A DNA stretch of 46,827 bases from Pseudomonadota bacterium (GTDB lineage Bacteria > Pseudomonadota > Gammaproteobacteria > Burkholderiales > SG8-39): positions 1-46,827 of the forward strand of contig JAJZPQ010000028.1 in NCBI GenBank assembly GCA_021811085.1. Direction: 5' to 3'. This document shows positions 22,989 through 33,104 of the stretch, in pieces; positions within the stretch are counted from its first letter, which is position 1; each line of letters begins with the position of its first letter. A model generated the notes under the pieces. The model was given only the letters and a program-made list of their open reading frames with translations. It did no database searches and had not been told where the DNA came from. Made by a program: the position numbers and the translations under genes.

Positions 22989-25034
22989 CTACGCGGCTTC
23001 GGCTTCGCGCCGCTTTTTCGCCAGCAAATCGTCGTCGCAGCGCGGGCAGAATTCGTGCTCGCCCGCAAGATAGCCGTGCTTGGGGCAGATCGAAAACGTG
23101 GGCGTCACGGTGATATACGGCAGGCCGAAACGCTCCAGGGACCGGCGCACCAGCTTCTTGCACGCCTCGGCCGAGGTAACGCGCTCGCTCATGTACAAGT
23201 GCAGCACCGTGCCGCCGGTATATTTGCGCTGCAGCTCATCCTGGCGCTCCAGCGCCTCGAATGGATCGTCGGTGAAGCCGACCGGCAGCTGCGACGAGTT
23301 GGTGTAGAACGGCATATCCGCGGTGCCTGCCTGCAGGATGCCGGGAAAGCGCTTCCTGTCTTCGCGTGCGAAGCGGTAGGTCGTGCCCTCGGCCGGCGTC
23401 GCCTCGAGGTTGTACATGTGGCCGGTCTCTTCCTGGAACGCGACGATGCGCGCGCGGATGTGGTCGAGCAGGCGGCAGGCAAAGCCATGGCCCCAGGCGC
23501 TGGTGATGTCGTGCTCGTCGGCGCTGAAGTTACGGATCATTTCATTGATGCCGTTCACGCCGATGGTGGAAAAATGGTTGCGCAGCGTGCCGAGATAACG
23601 CTTGGTATAGGGGAACAGGCCCGCATCCATGTAGCGCTGGATCACCTTGCGCTTGAGCTCGAGGCAGTTCTTGGCGATATCCATCAGCGCGTCGACGCGC
23701 GCGAACAGCGCCGCCTCGTCGCCGCCGTAGAGGTGGCCCAGGCGCGCGCAGTTGAGCGTCACCACGCCGACCGAACCGGTCTGCTCAGCCGATCCGAACA
23801 GGCCGTTGCCGCGCTTGAGCAGCTCGCGCAGATCGAGCTGCAGCCGGCAGCACATAGAGCGGATCATGTTGGGTTTGAGTTCGGAGTTGAGGAAATTCTG
23901 GAAATACGGCAGTCCGTACTTGGCGGTCATCGCGAACAGCAGATTCGCGTTTTCCGACTCCCAGTCGAAATCGGCGGTCACGTTGTAAGTCGGGATGGGA
24001 AAGGTGAACACCCGGCCCAGGTGATCGCCCGCGGTCATGACCTCGATATAGGCGCGGTTGATCATGTCCATCTCGCGCTGCAGTTCGCCATAGGCGAAGG
24101 GCATCTCGCTGCCCCCAATCACCGGCACCTGCTCGCGCAGGTCTTCCGGACACACCCAGTCGAAAGTCAAATTGGTGAACGGCGTCTGCGTGCCCCAGCG
24201 TGAAGGCACGTTGAGGTTGTAGATCAGCTCCTGGATGCACTGCTTCACCGCGGCGTAGGACATGTTGTCCCGGCGGATGTAGGGCGCCATGTAGGTGTCG
24301 AACGAGGAGAACGCCTGCGCGCCGGCCCACTCGTTTTGCAGCGTGCCGAGAAAGTTCACGATCTGCCCGACCGCGCTCGACATGTGCTTGGGCGCGGCCG
24401 CCTCGACCTTGCCCGGCACACCGTTCAAGCCCTCGTGCAGCAGCGTGCGCAGCGACCAGCCGGCGCAATAACCGGCGAGCATGTCCAGATCATGGATGTG
24501 GATGTCGCCCTCGCGGTGCGCGCGTCCGGCCTCGGGCGCATAGACGTGGTTGAGCCAGTAATTGGCCACCACCTTGCCCGACACATTGAGGATCAATCCG
24601 CCCAGCGAATAGCCCTGATTGGCATTGGCGTTGACGCGCCAGTCGCGGCGCTCGAGATACTCGTTGATCGAGCTCTCCACGTCGACCGCGGTGCGGCTGT
24701 CTTCGCGCAGGCGCCGGTGCTGCTCGCGGTAGGCGATATAGGCACGCGCCGTGCGGTAATAGCCGGCCGCAAGCAGCGCCAATTCGACTGAGTCCTGGAT
24801 GCGCTCGATGTCGGGCACGCTGCCGGCGGGCAGCGTGGCGAGGTCGGCCAGCACGCGCTCGGCCACGGGTTCGAGCGCGGCGCGTTCGAATTCGCCGGTG
24901 GCGGCGCGCGCGCGCTGCATCGCGTTTACGATCTTGGCCGCATCGAATGCGACCAGCTTGCCTTCGCGCTTGCGTATGCTCTGCGGCAGGCCGGCCATTT
25001 TGAACAGGGGGGAATTGAGCGGGACCTGGGTCAT
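22989..25034 (-). CDS. nrdD: anaerobic ribonucleoside-triphosphate reductase, large part lacking the glycyl-radical domain
   Basis: The 681-residue protein has an N-terminal ATP-cone (SIRKREGKLVAFDAAKIVNAM), the reductase barrel with MYAPEAGR-type and IYNLNVPSRWGTQTPFTN blocks, and a C-terminal zinc knuckle SICPKHGYLAGEHEFCPRC. It ends soon after this knuckle (AKKRREAEAA, stop TAG) with no RVxGY motif. That motif is encoded in the next small gene. It reduces ribonucleotides to deoxyribonucleotides without oxygen when activated by NrdG. The ATG has AGAGGA upstream, and a long leader holds an Fnr-like box. Confidence 0.92.
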   Translation of the reverse strand: MTQVPLNSPLFKMAGLPQSIRKREGKLVAFDAAKIVNAMQRARAATGEFERAALEPVAERVLADLATLPAGSVPDIERIQDSVELALLAAGYYRTARAYIAYREQHRRLREDSRTAVDVESSINEYLERRDWRVNANANQGYSLGGLILNVSGKVVANYWLNHVYAPEAGRAHREGDIHIHDLDMLAGYCAGWSLRTLLHEGLNGVPGKVEAAAPKHMSSAVGQIVNFLGTLQNEWAGAQAFSSFDTYMAPYIRRDNMSYAAVKQCIQELIYNLNVPSRWGTQTPFTNLTFDWVCPEDLREQVPVIGGSEMPFAYGELQREMDMINRAYIEVMTAGDHLGRVFTFPIPTYNVTADFDWESENANLLFAMTAKYGLPYFQNFLNSELKPNMIRSMCCRLQLDLRELLKRGNGLFGSAEQTGSVGVVTLNCARLGHLYGGDEAALFARVDALMDIAKNCLELKRKVIQRYMDAGLFPYTKRYLGTLRNHFSTIGVNGINEMIRNFSADEHDITSAWGHGFACRLLDHIRARIVAFQEETGHMYNLEATPAEGTTYRFAREDRKRFPGILQAGTADMPFYTNSSQLPVGFTDDPFEALERQDELQRKYTGGTVLHLYMSERVTSAEACKKLVRRSLERFGLPYITVTPTFSICPKHGYLAGEHEFCPRCDDDLLAKKRREAEAA

Positions 25035-25350
25035 GGCTGTCGTCCTCTTTTTGGTCTTGCGTGCAAAAGCCGATGCGGAATTCGCCCTGCCTGTCCCGCG
25101 CTGGTTCTACGCGCGCTCGCGTCTCTGGCACAAGATGCTGTGGCGAGACTGAAATCTAGCCCAACCTATAGTGGTGCGCAACGGCATCGGGACGGGCGCG
25201 GGCAATTTTTTTGGATTTTGTGACCTGGATCAAAAACACGCGACAGCGCCAGGCGACAGTAAATTGGCGCGGCAGCCGCGCTGCGCGCGCGGCGCTCAAG
25301 ATCAGCGCGAACGGCTGTTTTTCAGGTATCCCGGCGGAGCAGCCGCGGGA
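25035..25350. other. gene-free 316-base region upstream of nrdD
   Basis: No convincing reading frame is seen. It contains an Fnr-like box at 25220-25233 and, on the minus strand, a weak TATAGG at 25165-25170. A GC-rich low-complexity stretch with short CG-rich repeats lies at about 25265-25300. Confidence 0.6.
25220..25233 (-). promoter_or_regulatory. Fnr-like box upstream of nrdD
   Basis: On the minus strand the sequence reads TTGATCCAGGTCAC, matching TTGAT-N4-ATCAA at eight of ten positions. It lies about 190 bases before the nrdD ATG and 59 bases from the candidate -10 TATAGG, compatible with an upstream (class I) activator site. The placement is less clear than for the hemerythrin gene. 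Confidence 0.4.
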
Positions 25351-25587
25351 CTAGCTCGGATACGGCTCTAGCGTGATCTGCTCGACGGGACAACCCATGG
25401 CTTTGGCGATTGCATCCAAGCTGCCGTCGTCTACCGCGACGGGCTCGAATTCCGCCGCCCCACCCTTGCTGTCGATGAAGGACTTGGCAGCGCTCTCGGT
25501 CGACCAAACCACGACCGGATCGGGCGCCACGCCAGGGACCTGGACGCAAATCGGGAAACCGTCGGACTTGTAGACGATCGCATACAT
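25351..25587 (-). CDS. small hypothetical protein (78 residues)
   Basis: The protein starts MYAIVYKSDGFPICVQVPG and has no recognised domain. ATG 25587 is supported by GGAGGGTG upstream. It has a mixed hydrophobic/acidic composition with VWSTESAAKSF in the middle. It lies between nrdD and the hemerythrin gene on the same strand. Confidence 0.65.
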   Translation of the reverse strand: MYAIVYKSDGFPICVQVPGVAPDPVVVWSTESAAKSFIDSKGGAAEFEPVAVDDGSLDAIAKAMGCPVEQITLEPYPS

Positions 25588-25745
25588 GAGCACCCTCCGA
25601 ACACTGCGGGGCCGCGCACCCCATTTAAACCGCAAACCCTGTCTGGTGCAGGGCTCTACGCATTACTTTAACCCAATTCAGCCGCAGTTGCGCAAGCCCG
25701 CTGCGCTCGACCGGACGCCCCGGAATCCGGACGGGCCGGACCGAT

Positions 25746-25765
25746 GCCGGCCGCGCTAGGCCGGC
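25746..25765. terminator. stem-loop downstream of the hemerythrin gene
   Basis: GCCGGCC (25746-25752) and GGCCGGC (25759-25765) form a perfect stem with a 6-base loop, 12 bases after the hemerythrin stop. No T-run follows on the minus strand, so it is a weak terminator or an RNA-end stabiliser. Confidence 0.3.
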
Positions 25766-25776
25766 CCGGCTGGCTG

Positions 25777-26340
25777 CTACCTGTCTGGCTCGGACCGTCC
25801 CGCGCCGACGATGCGGCGATACAGCTGCTGCAATTCCAGCTCCTCCTGTGCGCCTTCCGGCGGCCCGGACCGTGCGGCGCAGATCCCGTCCAAACGCGCC
25901 CAGTCCGCGTCGCTGAACAGGCGTTCCGCCAAAGGCAGCAGCAGCGTCTCCTCCCTGCGCATATGGCGTAAATAGAACTCGCAGAAGCCCTCTACAGCTG
26001 TGGCAAACGCGACGAACTCGCATTCGCCGCCGGCCTCGAAGCGCAGCAGCGCCTGCTCCAGACTGCGCAATGCCGCCGCCATGCGCGCGTGCTCGCGCTC
26101 CAGATCATCGATGAGTGCGTCGTCGGCACCGCGCGCTCGCAGCGGCTGCAACAGGAATTCGTCTTCCTGCGGATGATGCAGGCGTGCGGAATAAGCGTCC
26201 AGGTAGTAGAGCATGGCGCGCAGCTGCCCGAAATCGGCTTGGCCGCCGTCGCGGATGCGCGCCACCAGATCGCGCAGGGCGTGCACCACCGCGCTGAGAC
26301 TGCGGTGCTCGTTCCTGATGCTGTCCAGCGCATGGTTCAC
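25777..26340 (-). CDS. hemerythrin HHE-domain protein
   Basis: The 187-residue protein begins DSIRNEHRSLSAVVHALR and has LHHPQEDEFLLQPL, REHARM and FYLRHMRREETLLLPLAERLF, giving the His/His/Glu ligands of a hemerythrin-like di-iron four-helix domain. Proteins of this type bind oxygen or repair iron centres after nitric-oxide or oxygen stress. A well-placed Fnr-type box upstream suggests low-oxygen or NO control. Confidence 0.87.
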   Translation of the reverse strand: MNHALDSIRNEHRSLSAVVHALRDLVARIRDGGQADFGQLRAMLYYLDAYSARLHHPQEDEFLLQPLRARGADDALIDDLEREHARMAAALRSLEQALLRFEAGGECEFVAFATAVEGFCEFYLRHMRREETLLLPLAERLFSDADWARLDGICAARSGPPEGAQEELELQQLYRRIVGAGRSEPDR

Positions 26341-26360
26341 GGCGAATCCGTTTTGCTAAA

Positions 26361-26401
26361 ATCCTAGGCGCGCGACGCCGATCTCGCTTGACATTGATCA
26401 A
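26361..26401 (-). promoter_or_regulatory. Fnr/Dnr-type box and -10 for the hemerythrin gene
   Basis: The box TTGACATTGATCAA is at 26388-26401, inside a longer palindrome GCTTGA-N6-TCAAGC. A minus-strand -10 TAGGAT is at 26361-26366. The centre of the box lies 31 bases from the centre of the -10, which puts it at about -41.5, the class II activator position. Transcription would start near 26354, close to the hemerythrin ATG at 26340. It is 67 bases from the opposite gene at 26468, for which no -10 is seen at the matching distance. Confidence 0.6.
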
Positions 26402-26467
26402 GCGCGCGCCGTTTTTCCCAGCTCAGACTGGATCCAATGCAAACCACGCAGTCGAGATTTCTCCGGC

Positions 26468-27865
26468 ATGAGACTTAACTTCCTCGGCGGCGTCGGCGAG
26501 GTCACCGGCTCCTGCACGCTGGTGGAAACCGCCGAGATGCGCTTTCTGGTGGATTGCGGCATGTTCCAGGGCGGGCACGAGGCCTGGACCAAGAACCAGG
26601 CAGCCTTGGCTTTCGACCTGCGCCGTCTGGACTTCGTGCTGCTCACGCATGCGCACATCGACCATTCCGGCCTGCTGCCGCGCCTGTGCGCATTGGGCTA
26701 CCGCGGACCGATCCACGTCACGACGACCACGGCTGAACTGCTCGAGGTAATGCTCACCGACAGCGCGCACCTGCAGGAGAAGGAAGCCGAGTGGCGCTCG
26801 CGCCATCGCGACGCGCGCCGCCAGCGGCCCACGCCCCCTTTGTACACGGTGAGCCAGGCGCGCGCCTGCCTCGCCCAGTTGCGCACCGTCGCCTACGAAA
26901 CCGAATTTCGCCCGCACCCGGCGCTCAACTGCAGCTTCCACGATGCCGGCCATATCCTCGGCTCGGCCATCATCGATGCGCATCTGCGCACTGGCGCCGG
27001 CACGCGGCGCCTGGTGTTTTCCGGTGACTTGGGCCAGGCCGCGAACGGGCTGCTGCTGCCGCCGCGACACATCGACAGCGCCGACCTGCTGCTGGTCGAG
27101 TCGACCTATGGCAACCGGATGCACAAGACGCCGGAGCAGACACAGACCGAACTGCACGCCGCGATATCCGGCACGCTCGCCAACGGCAATGTCATCATCC
27201 CGGCGTTTGCGGTCGGCCGCACCCAGGCCGTGCTCTATGCCCTCGCCGGCCTCGCGCGCTCGGGCAGGCTGCCGCCGCTGCGCATATTCATCGATTCGCC
27301 CATGGCCGAAAAAGCGACTCTGATCACGCGCCGGCACCTGGAACTGCTCGCCCCGGAAGTGCGCGAGCTCGACCGCTGGATGCGGGGAAATCCGCCTGAA
27401 CTGCAGCTGCGCTATACGCATGAAGTCGAGGAATCGATGGCGCTCAACCAGATCCGGGCCGGTGCCATCATCATCTCGGCCAGCGGCATGTGCGACGCCG
27501 GCCGCATCAAGCACCATTTGCGCTGGAACCTGCCGCGCAGTTCCTGCGCGGTGTTGATCACCGGTTTTCAGGCCGCGGGAACCCTGGGCCGGCGCCTGGT
27601 GGACGGTGCACGCAACGTGCGCATATTCAACGACGACATTCCGGTGCGCGCGCAGCTGCACACCATAGGCGGACTCTCGGCGCATGCCGATCGCGAAGGC
27701 TTGCTCGCCTGGCTGCGCGGATTTGCACATGCGCCCGGACGCAGCTTCGTGGTCCACGGCGAGCGCGAAACGGCCAGCGGCTTCCGCGACGAAATCAAAC
27801 GCCGGCTCGGCTGGACCGGGGTCGAGTCGCCGCTGCAAGGCGAGGCCTACACCCTCGAAGCTTAG
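26468..27865 (+). CDS. beta-CASP metallo-beta-lactamase-fold RNA hydrolase
   Basis: The 465-residue protein has the MBL motifs NFLGGVGEVTGSC, THAHIDHSG (metal ligands), HDAGHILGSA and FSGDLG, followed by a beta-CASP domain with ESTYGNRMH, PAFAVGRTQAVLYAL, FIDSPMAEKAT and the closing ASGMCDAGRIKHHL, GFQAAGTLGRRL and GGLSAHADREGLL. Such CPSF/RNase J-like enzymes cut or trim RNA. It is divergent from the hemerythrin gene, and its stop overlaps that of trxC on the opposite strand by a few bases. Confidence 0.9.
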   Translation: MRLNFLGGVGEVTGSCTLVETAEMRFLVDCGMFQGGHEAWTKNQAALAFDLRRLDFVLLTHAHIDHSGLLPRLCALGYRGPIHVTTTTAELLEVMLTDSAHLQEKEAEWRSRHRDARRQRPTPPLYTVSQARACLAQLRTVAYETEFRPHPALNCSFHDAGHILGSAIIDAHLRTGAGTRRLVFSGDLGQAANGLLLPPRHIDSADLLLVESTYGNRMHKTPEQTQTELHAAISGTLANGNVIIPAFAVGRTQAVLYALAGLARSGRLPPLRIFIDSPMAEKATLITRRHLELLAPEVRELDRWMRGNPPELQLRYTHEVEESMALNQIRAGAIIISASGMCDAGRIKHHLRWNLPRSSCAVLITGFQAAGTLGRRLVDGARNVRIFNDDIPVRAQLHTIGGLSAHADREGLLAWLRGFAHAPGRSFVVHGERETASGFRDEIKRRLGWTGVESPLQGEAYTLEA

Positions 27866-28296
27866 ACCTGGCTGCGCGCCCAGCGGATCAAAGACGGGCC
27901 GTCCATGGCGCCCGATTGGCGTGCGATCTCCTTGCCCCGGCGGAACATGATCAGCGTAGGAATGCTGCGAATGCCGTAGCGCGCGGCGACCGTCTGTTCC
28001 TCTTCCGTATTGAGCTTGGCCAGACGCATGCCCGGCTCCAGCTGCGCCGCCGCTTTTTCGAATTGCGGCGCCATCATGCGGCAAGGCGCGCACCAGGGGG
28101 CCCAGAAATCGACTACGAGCGGAATATCGCTCGCGGCGACATGGCGCGCGAAGTTCGCGCCATCGAGTTCGACCGCATGCGCAGTGAACAGCGGCTGCTT
28201 GCATTTACCGCAAGTTCCGCCTTCGGCCAGACGCTCGGGCGGCACGCGGTTGGTGACATGGCAGTGCGGGCAGACCACCTGCAGGGGCTCATTCAT
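27862..28296 (-). CDS. trxC: thioredoxin 2 with N-terminal zinc finger
   Basis: The 144-residue protein has an N-terminal zinc site (CPHCHVTN and CGKCKQPLF) and a thioredoxin domain with active site FWAPWCAPCRMMAP. The classical motif is WCGPC; here the residue between the cysteines is alanine. It also has the cis-proline loop RSIPTLIMF. It is a cytosolic disulfide reductase. It converges with and overlaps the RNA hydrolase gene. Confidence 0.92.
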   Translation of the reverse strand: MNEPLQVVCPHCHVTNRVPPERLAEGGTCGKCKQPLFTAHAVELDGANFARHVAASDIPLVVDFWAPWCAPCRMMAPQFEKAAAQLEPGMRLAKLNTEEEQTVAARYGIRSIPTLIMFRRGKEIARQSGAMDGPSLIRWARSQV

Positions 28297-28392
28297 AACT
28301 CATCCTCGGCTAGCCTTATGAGTTCAATGTGAGGGCAATTGCCGCAAATTCCAGTGCCCCGGCGCAAGGCGCAGGCGCGGCCGCCGCGGCCC

Positions 28393-29091
28393 TCAGGTCT
28401 TGTGTTCGCGCAGGCCGGCCGGATCGAGAATATGGATATTGCGGCCGCTGACGCGGATCAGTCCGGCTTGTGACAACTCGTGCAGAATGCGCGAAAAATG
28501 CTCGCGCGTGATATTGAGCCGGGACGCGAGCACGCTCTTGCTCGCTGTAAGCAGAACATCGGCGGGCTGCGCCAGACTGGGGTGATCATCCAGCGCCGCC
28601 AGCAAATAGCCGGTGACGCGCTCCGTCGCGCTTTTCAGGGTATAGGCTTCGATATCGGCGACCAGCCGGCACTGGCGCTGCGACAATTCGTTCAGCATGC
28701 GGCGTGCGAATTCCGGGCTGCCGTCCACGGCGTCCAGGATCGCCTTCCTGCCGATATGCAGCAGCAGCGAATCGGCAAGTGCCTCTGCGTACAGATTGTA
28801 GGGGCGGTCGATAAACATGACCGCTTCGCCGAAACTCTGGCCCGGGCCAAGGATCTCGATCACCTTCTCCGCCCCCGCGGGTGCCAGCAGTGCAAGCTTG
28901 ACCCGTCCGACCACGATGACATGCATGCCGTCGCAGGGATCCCCGCGTTGAAACAAGACTGCCCCCGCGGCGACGCGTTGTTCGCTGGTCGCGGCGGCTA
29001 TCGCCTCAAGCCGGGGAAGATCCAGATCTCGGAACAGCGGCAGGTTGCGCAGAAAATCCAGCGTACCGAAGGAATCCCTGTGCGCACCCAT
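28393..29091 (-). CDS. Crp/Fnr-family transcriptional regulator
   Basis: The 232-residue protein has the cyclic-nucleotide-binding-like sensor domain (FLRNLPLFRDLDL, GMHVIVVGRVKLAL, GPGQSFGEAVMF) and a C-terminal HTH. The recognition helix contains ITREHFSRILHEL, with E and SR in the ExxSR positions used by Fnr to read TTGA/TCAA half-sites. It lacks the N-terminal cysteine cluster of oxygen-sensing Fnr, so a Dnr/Nnr-like or other signal is more likely. The start at ATG 29091 has GGGGA upstream; upstream extension to 29145 lacks homology. Its likely targets include the boxes at 25220 and 26388. Confidence 0.85.
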   Translation of the reverse strand: MGAHRDSFGTLDFLRNLPLFRDLDLPRLEAIAAATSEQRVAAGAVLFQRGDPCDGMHVIVVGRVKLALLAPAGAEKVIEILGPGQSFGEAVMFIDRPYNLYAEALADSLLLHIGRKAILDAVDGSPEFARRMLNELSQRQCRLVADIEAYTLKSATERVTGYLLAALDDHPSLAQPADVLLTASKSVLASRLNITREHFSRILHELSQAGLIRVSGRNIHILDPAGLREHKT

Positions 29092-29292
29092 GTCGTCCCC
29101 TAGTCTGCAGACCGCGGTTGCCGCCGCTTGGGCGCATCGCCGCACAGCGGGACTGCGGCGGGAACCACGGCGAGTGGACTACACCACACGAAGGCGTTCC
29201 TTCAGAACGGCCGGTTAATCGGGGCAAACGCGTACTAGATTACTCCTTTGACCCGCCGCAGGCCAGAGGCGGCGGGCGCCGCCACGCGCTAT

Positions 29293-30375
29293 TCAGGCCT
29301 TCACCCGCGCCAAACGGTTGATTTTTGCCGGGTCGACTTTCAATCTCGCTGCGGCAGCGAGTATCTCGTTCCAGCTGTTCGCATCCACCGGTATGCCTTC
29401 GGCCAGGCGCTGCGCGCGCCATGCGCGCTCCGGTTCTCCGGCGAGGCGCACCTTGTCGAACCCCTCGCGCGGCGGCGAGGCCGTCACCCAATCGAGGAAA
29501 GCGCGGGTCTCGCGCTCGAACGCGGCCACGTCGGCTATCGCCTTCGGATCGAGAATAATGCTGAGCATACCGTTGAGCACGCGCTTTTCGCCCGTCGCCG
29601 GTCCGCTGCAGGCCATGCCCGCGGCGAGCGCGCCACCGAGCAACTCGCAGGCGACGGCCATGCCGTAGCCCTTGTGTTCGCCGAACGCGAGGATCGCGCC
29701 CAGCGGCTCGACCACGGCATAAGCCGGGTTGTCGCTGTCCTTGCCCTGGTCGTCGATGATGCGCCCGAGCGGCAGCTTTTCGCCTTTGTTGTGCGCGACC
29801 CGCGCCTTGCCCTGCGCGATGACGCTGGTGGCGAAATCGAGCAGGATAGGGTCGCGTCCCGCCACCGGGATGCCTACCGTGAACGGGTTGGTGCCAAAGC
29901 GCGCATCGCGGCCGCCGAAAGGCGCGACGATGGGCCGCGAAATGACGTTGACGAAATGGATGGCCACGAAACCTTCGGCTACCGCCATTTCCGCCCAGGC
30001 GCCGATGCGGCACAGGTGGTGCGCATTGCCCAGCGCCATGATGCAGCTGCCGAACTTCTTCGCACGTTCGATCGCGAGCGTCATCGCCTCGTGCCCGACC
30101 ACCTGGCCGAAGCCGCGCTGGCCGTCCAGCCGCAACAGCGCGCCGCCGTCCATCAGTATCTTGATATGCGCATTTTCCTTCAGCCCGCCCTCGACCCAGG
30201 CTTCGGAATAGCGCGGCAGCATACCGATGCCGTGCGAATCGTGACCGGTGAGATTGGCCTGGATCAGGTTGTCGGCCACCAGCTCGACTTCGCGCTCCTC
30301 CGAGCCGAAACCGCGCACCAGTTCGCGTATGGCCGCACCCAGCGGCTCGGCGCGGATAAAGTGTGTATCAGCCAT
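29293..30375 (-). CDS. malate/L-lactate/sulfolactate dehydrogenase (LDH2 family)
   Basis: The 360-residue protein belongs to the LDH2/MDH2 family of NAD(P)-dependent dehydrogenases that lack a classical Rossmann fold: NLIQANLTGHDSHGIGML (with catalytic histidine), FGGRDARFGTNPFTVGIP, LDFATSVIAQGKARVA, GFGEHKGYGMAVACELLGGALA-type blocks (split in the protein) are present. GGAG lies before ATG 30375. The natural substrate cannot be assigned from sequence. Confidence 0.87.
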   Translation of the reverse strand: MADTHFIRAEPLGAAIRELVRGFGSEEREVELVADNLIQANLTGHDSHGIGMLPRYSEAWVEGGLKENAHIKILMDGGALLRLDGQRGFGQVVGHEAMTLAIERAKKFGSCIMALGNAHHLCRIGAWAEMAVAEGFVAIHFVNVISRPIVAPFGGRDARFGTNPFTVGIPVAGRDPILLDFATSVIAQGKARVAHNKGEKLPLGRIIDDQGKDSDNPAYAVVEPLGAILAFGEHKGYGMAVACELLGGALAAGMACSGPATGEKRVLNGMLSIILDPKAIADVAAFERETRAFLDWVTASPPREGFDKVRLAGEPERAWRAQRLAEGIPVDANSWNEILAAAARLKVDPAKINRLARVKA

Positions 30376-30544
30376 GCATTCTCCGTTTTGTGGTTTCCCG
30401 TGGTTTTCCGGGTTCCAGCCCGGCCCAGCCGGGCCGCCGCGCGGCATTATCCCACGGCATGCATGCCGCATACGCTGGCGCGGGCGGCCGGGGCGAATCC
30501 GAGTCTTTTGTGATTTTTGTCAAAAGCAGCCGGCGTGCCCGGGG

Positions 30545-30640
30545 GCAGGATAGAGGCTCGTTCAAAGTTATCTGTCTCCTCCTCCCCTTTGAACGCTTGG
30601 GCCCAATACAGCAAATGTCTTGGGCCTTTTTCTTTGTCTG
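30545..30640 (+). ncRNA. candidate small RNA with anti-Shine-Dalgarno loop
   Basis: A 9-base perfect stem CGTTCAAAG/CTTTGAACG (30559-30567 with 30587-30595) has a 19-base pyrimidine-rich loop containing UCUCCUCCUCCC, complementary to ribosome-binding-site cores. It is followed by a terminator, GGCCCAA/TTGGGCC (30600-30606 with 30620-30626, inner ACA/TGT pairing) and a T-run TTTTTCTTT at 30627-30635. The arrangement resembles CU-loop small RNAs. No convincing promoter was found. Confidence 0.5.
30600..30635 (+). terminator. intrinsic terminator of the candidate small RNA
   Basis: Seven paired bases, an inner three-base extension and a T-rich tail make a standard Rho-independent terminator on the plus strand. 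No protein gene precedes it on this strand, which is what points to a noncoding transcript. Confidence 0.75.
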
Positions 30641-30644
30641 CCTT

Positions 30645-30731
30645 TGGTGCCGGGAGGGGGAATCGAACCCCCATGACCGTAAAGTCGCGGGATTTTGAGT
30701 CCCGTGCGTCTACCAATTCCGCCATCCCGGC
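30645..30731 (-). tRNA. tRNA-Leu (CAA)
   Basis: On the minus strand the sequence starts GCCGGGATGGCGG and ends with TCCCGGCACCA, with CCA encoded in the gene. The acceptor stem pairs GCCGGGA with TCCCGGC. The anticodon loop reads CTCAAAA within CGGGA/TCCCG, giving anticodon CAA. A long variable arm and the T-arm GGGGGTTCGATTCCCCC confirm the class II leucine type. Confidence 0.97.
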
Positions 30732-30808
30732 CGCGCATCCCGTGCGGAGCGCAAGGGAGGCGAATTATGCTCTAATTGGCGCCTCATCTCAACCGAGACG
30801 GCCCCGTA

Positions 30809-32991
<2,183 letters not shown>

Positions 32992-33061
32992 CGCCGGCTG
33001 CGCACAGTGCGGCGGCACCCGCGCCGGGACGGGAAGTTGCGGGCTCCGGGGGCTCCAATGC

Positions 33062-33070
33062 TGGTATAAT
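33062..33070 (+). promoter_or_regulatory. extended -10 promoter for yajC-secDF
   Basis: TGGTATAAT forms an extended -10 element with a perfect TATAAT at 33065-33070, about 35 bases before the yajC start. A good -35 box is not seen at standard distance, which extended -10 promoters do not require. Confidence 0.55.
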
Positions 33071-33104
33071 TTCATGTTGTTTCGACTCAAAACTGGAGAT
33101 GCCC

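Noticed and set aside
22989-22991. TAG in nrdD as pyrrolysine or another recoded residue
   Set aside because: No pyrrolysine genes are seen, and the following small gene has a full ribosome site and start, so a separate gene is the simpler reading.
30545-30640. The small RNA on the minus strand
   Set aside because: The hairpins read on both strands, but the T-run follows only on the plus strand, so the transcript direction is more likely plus.
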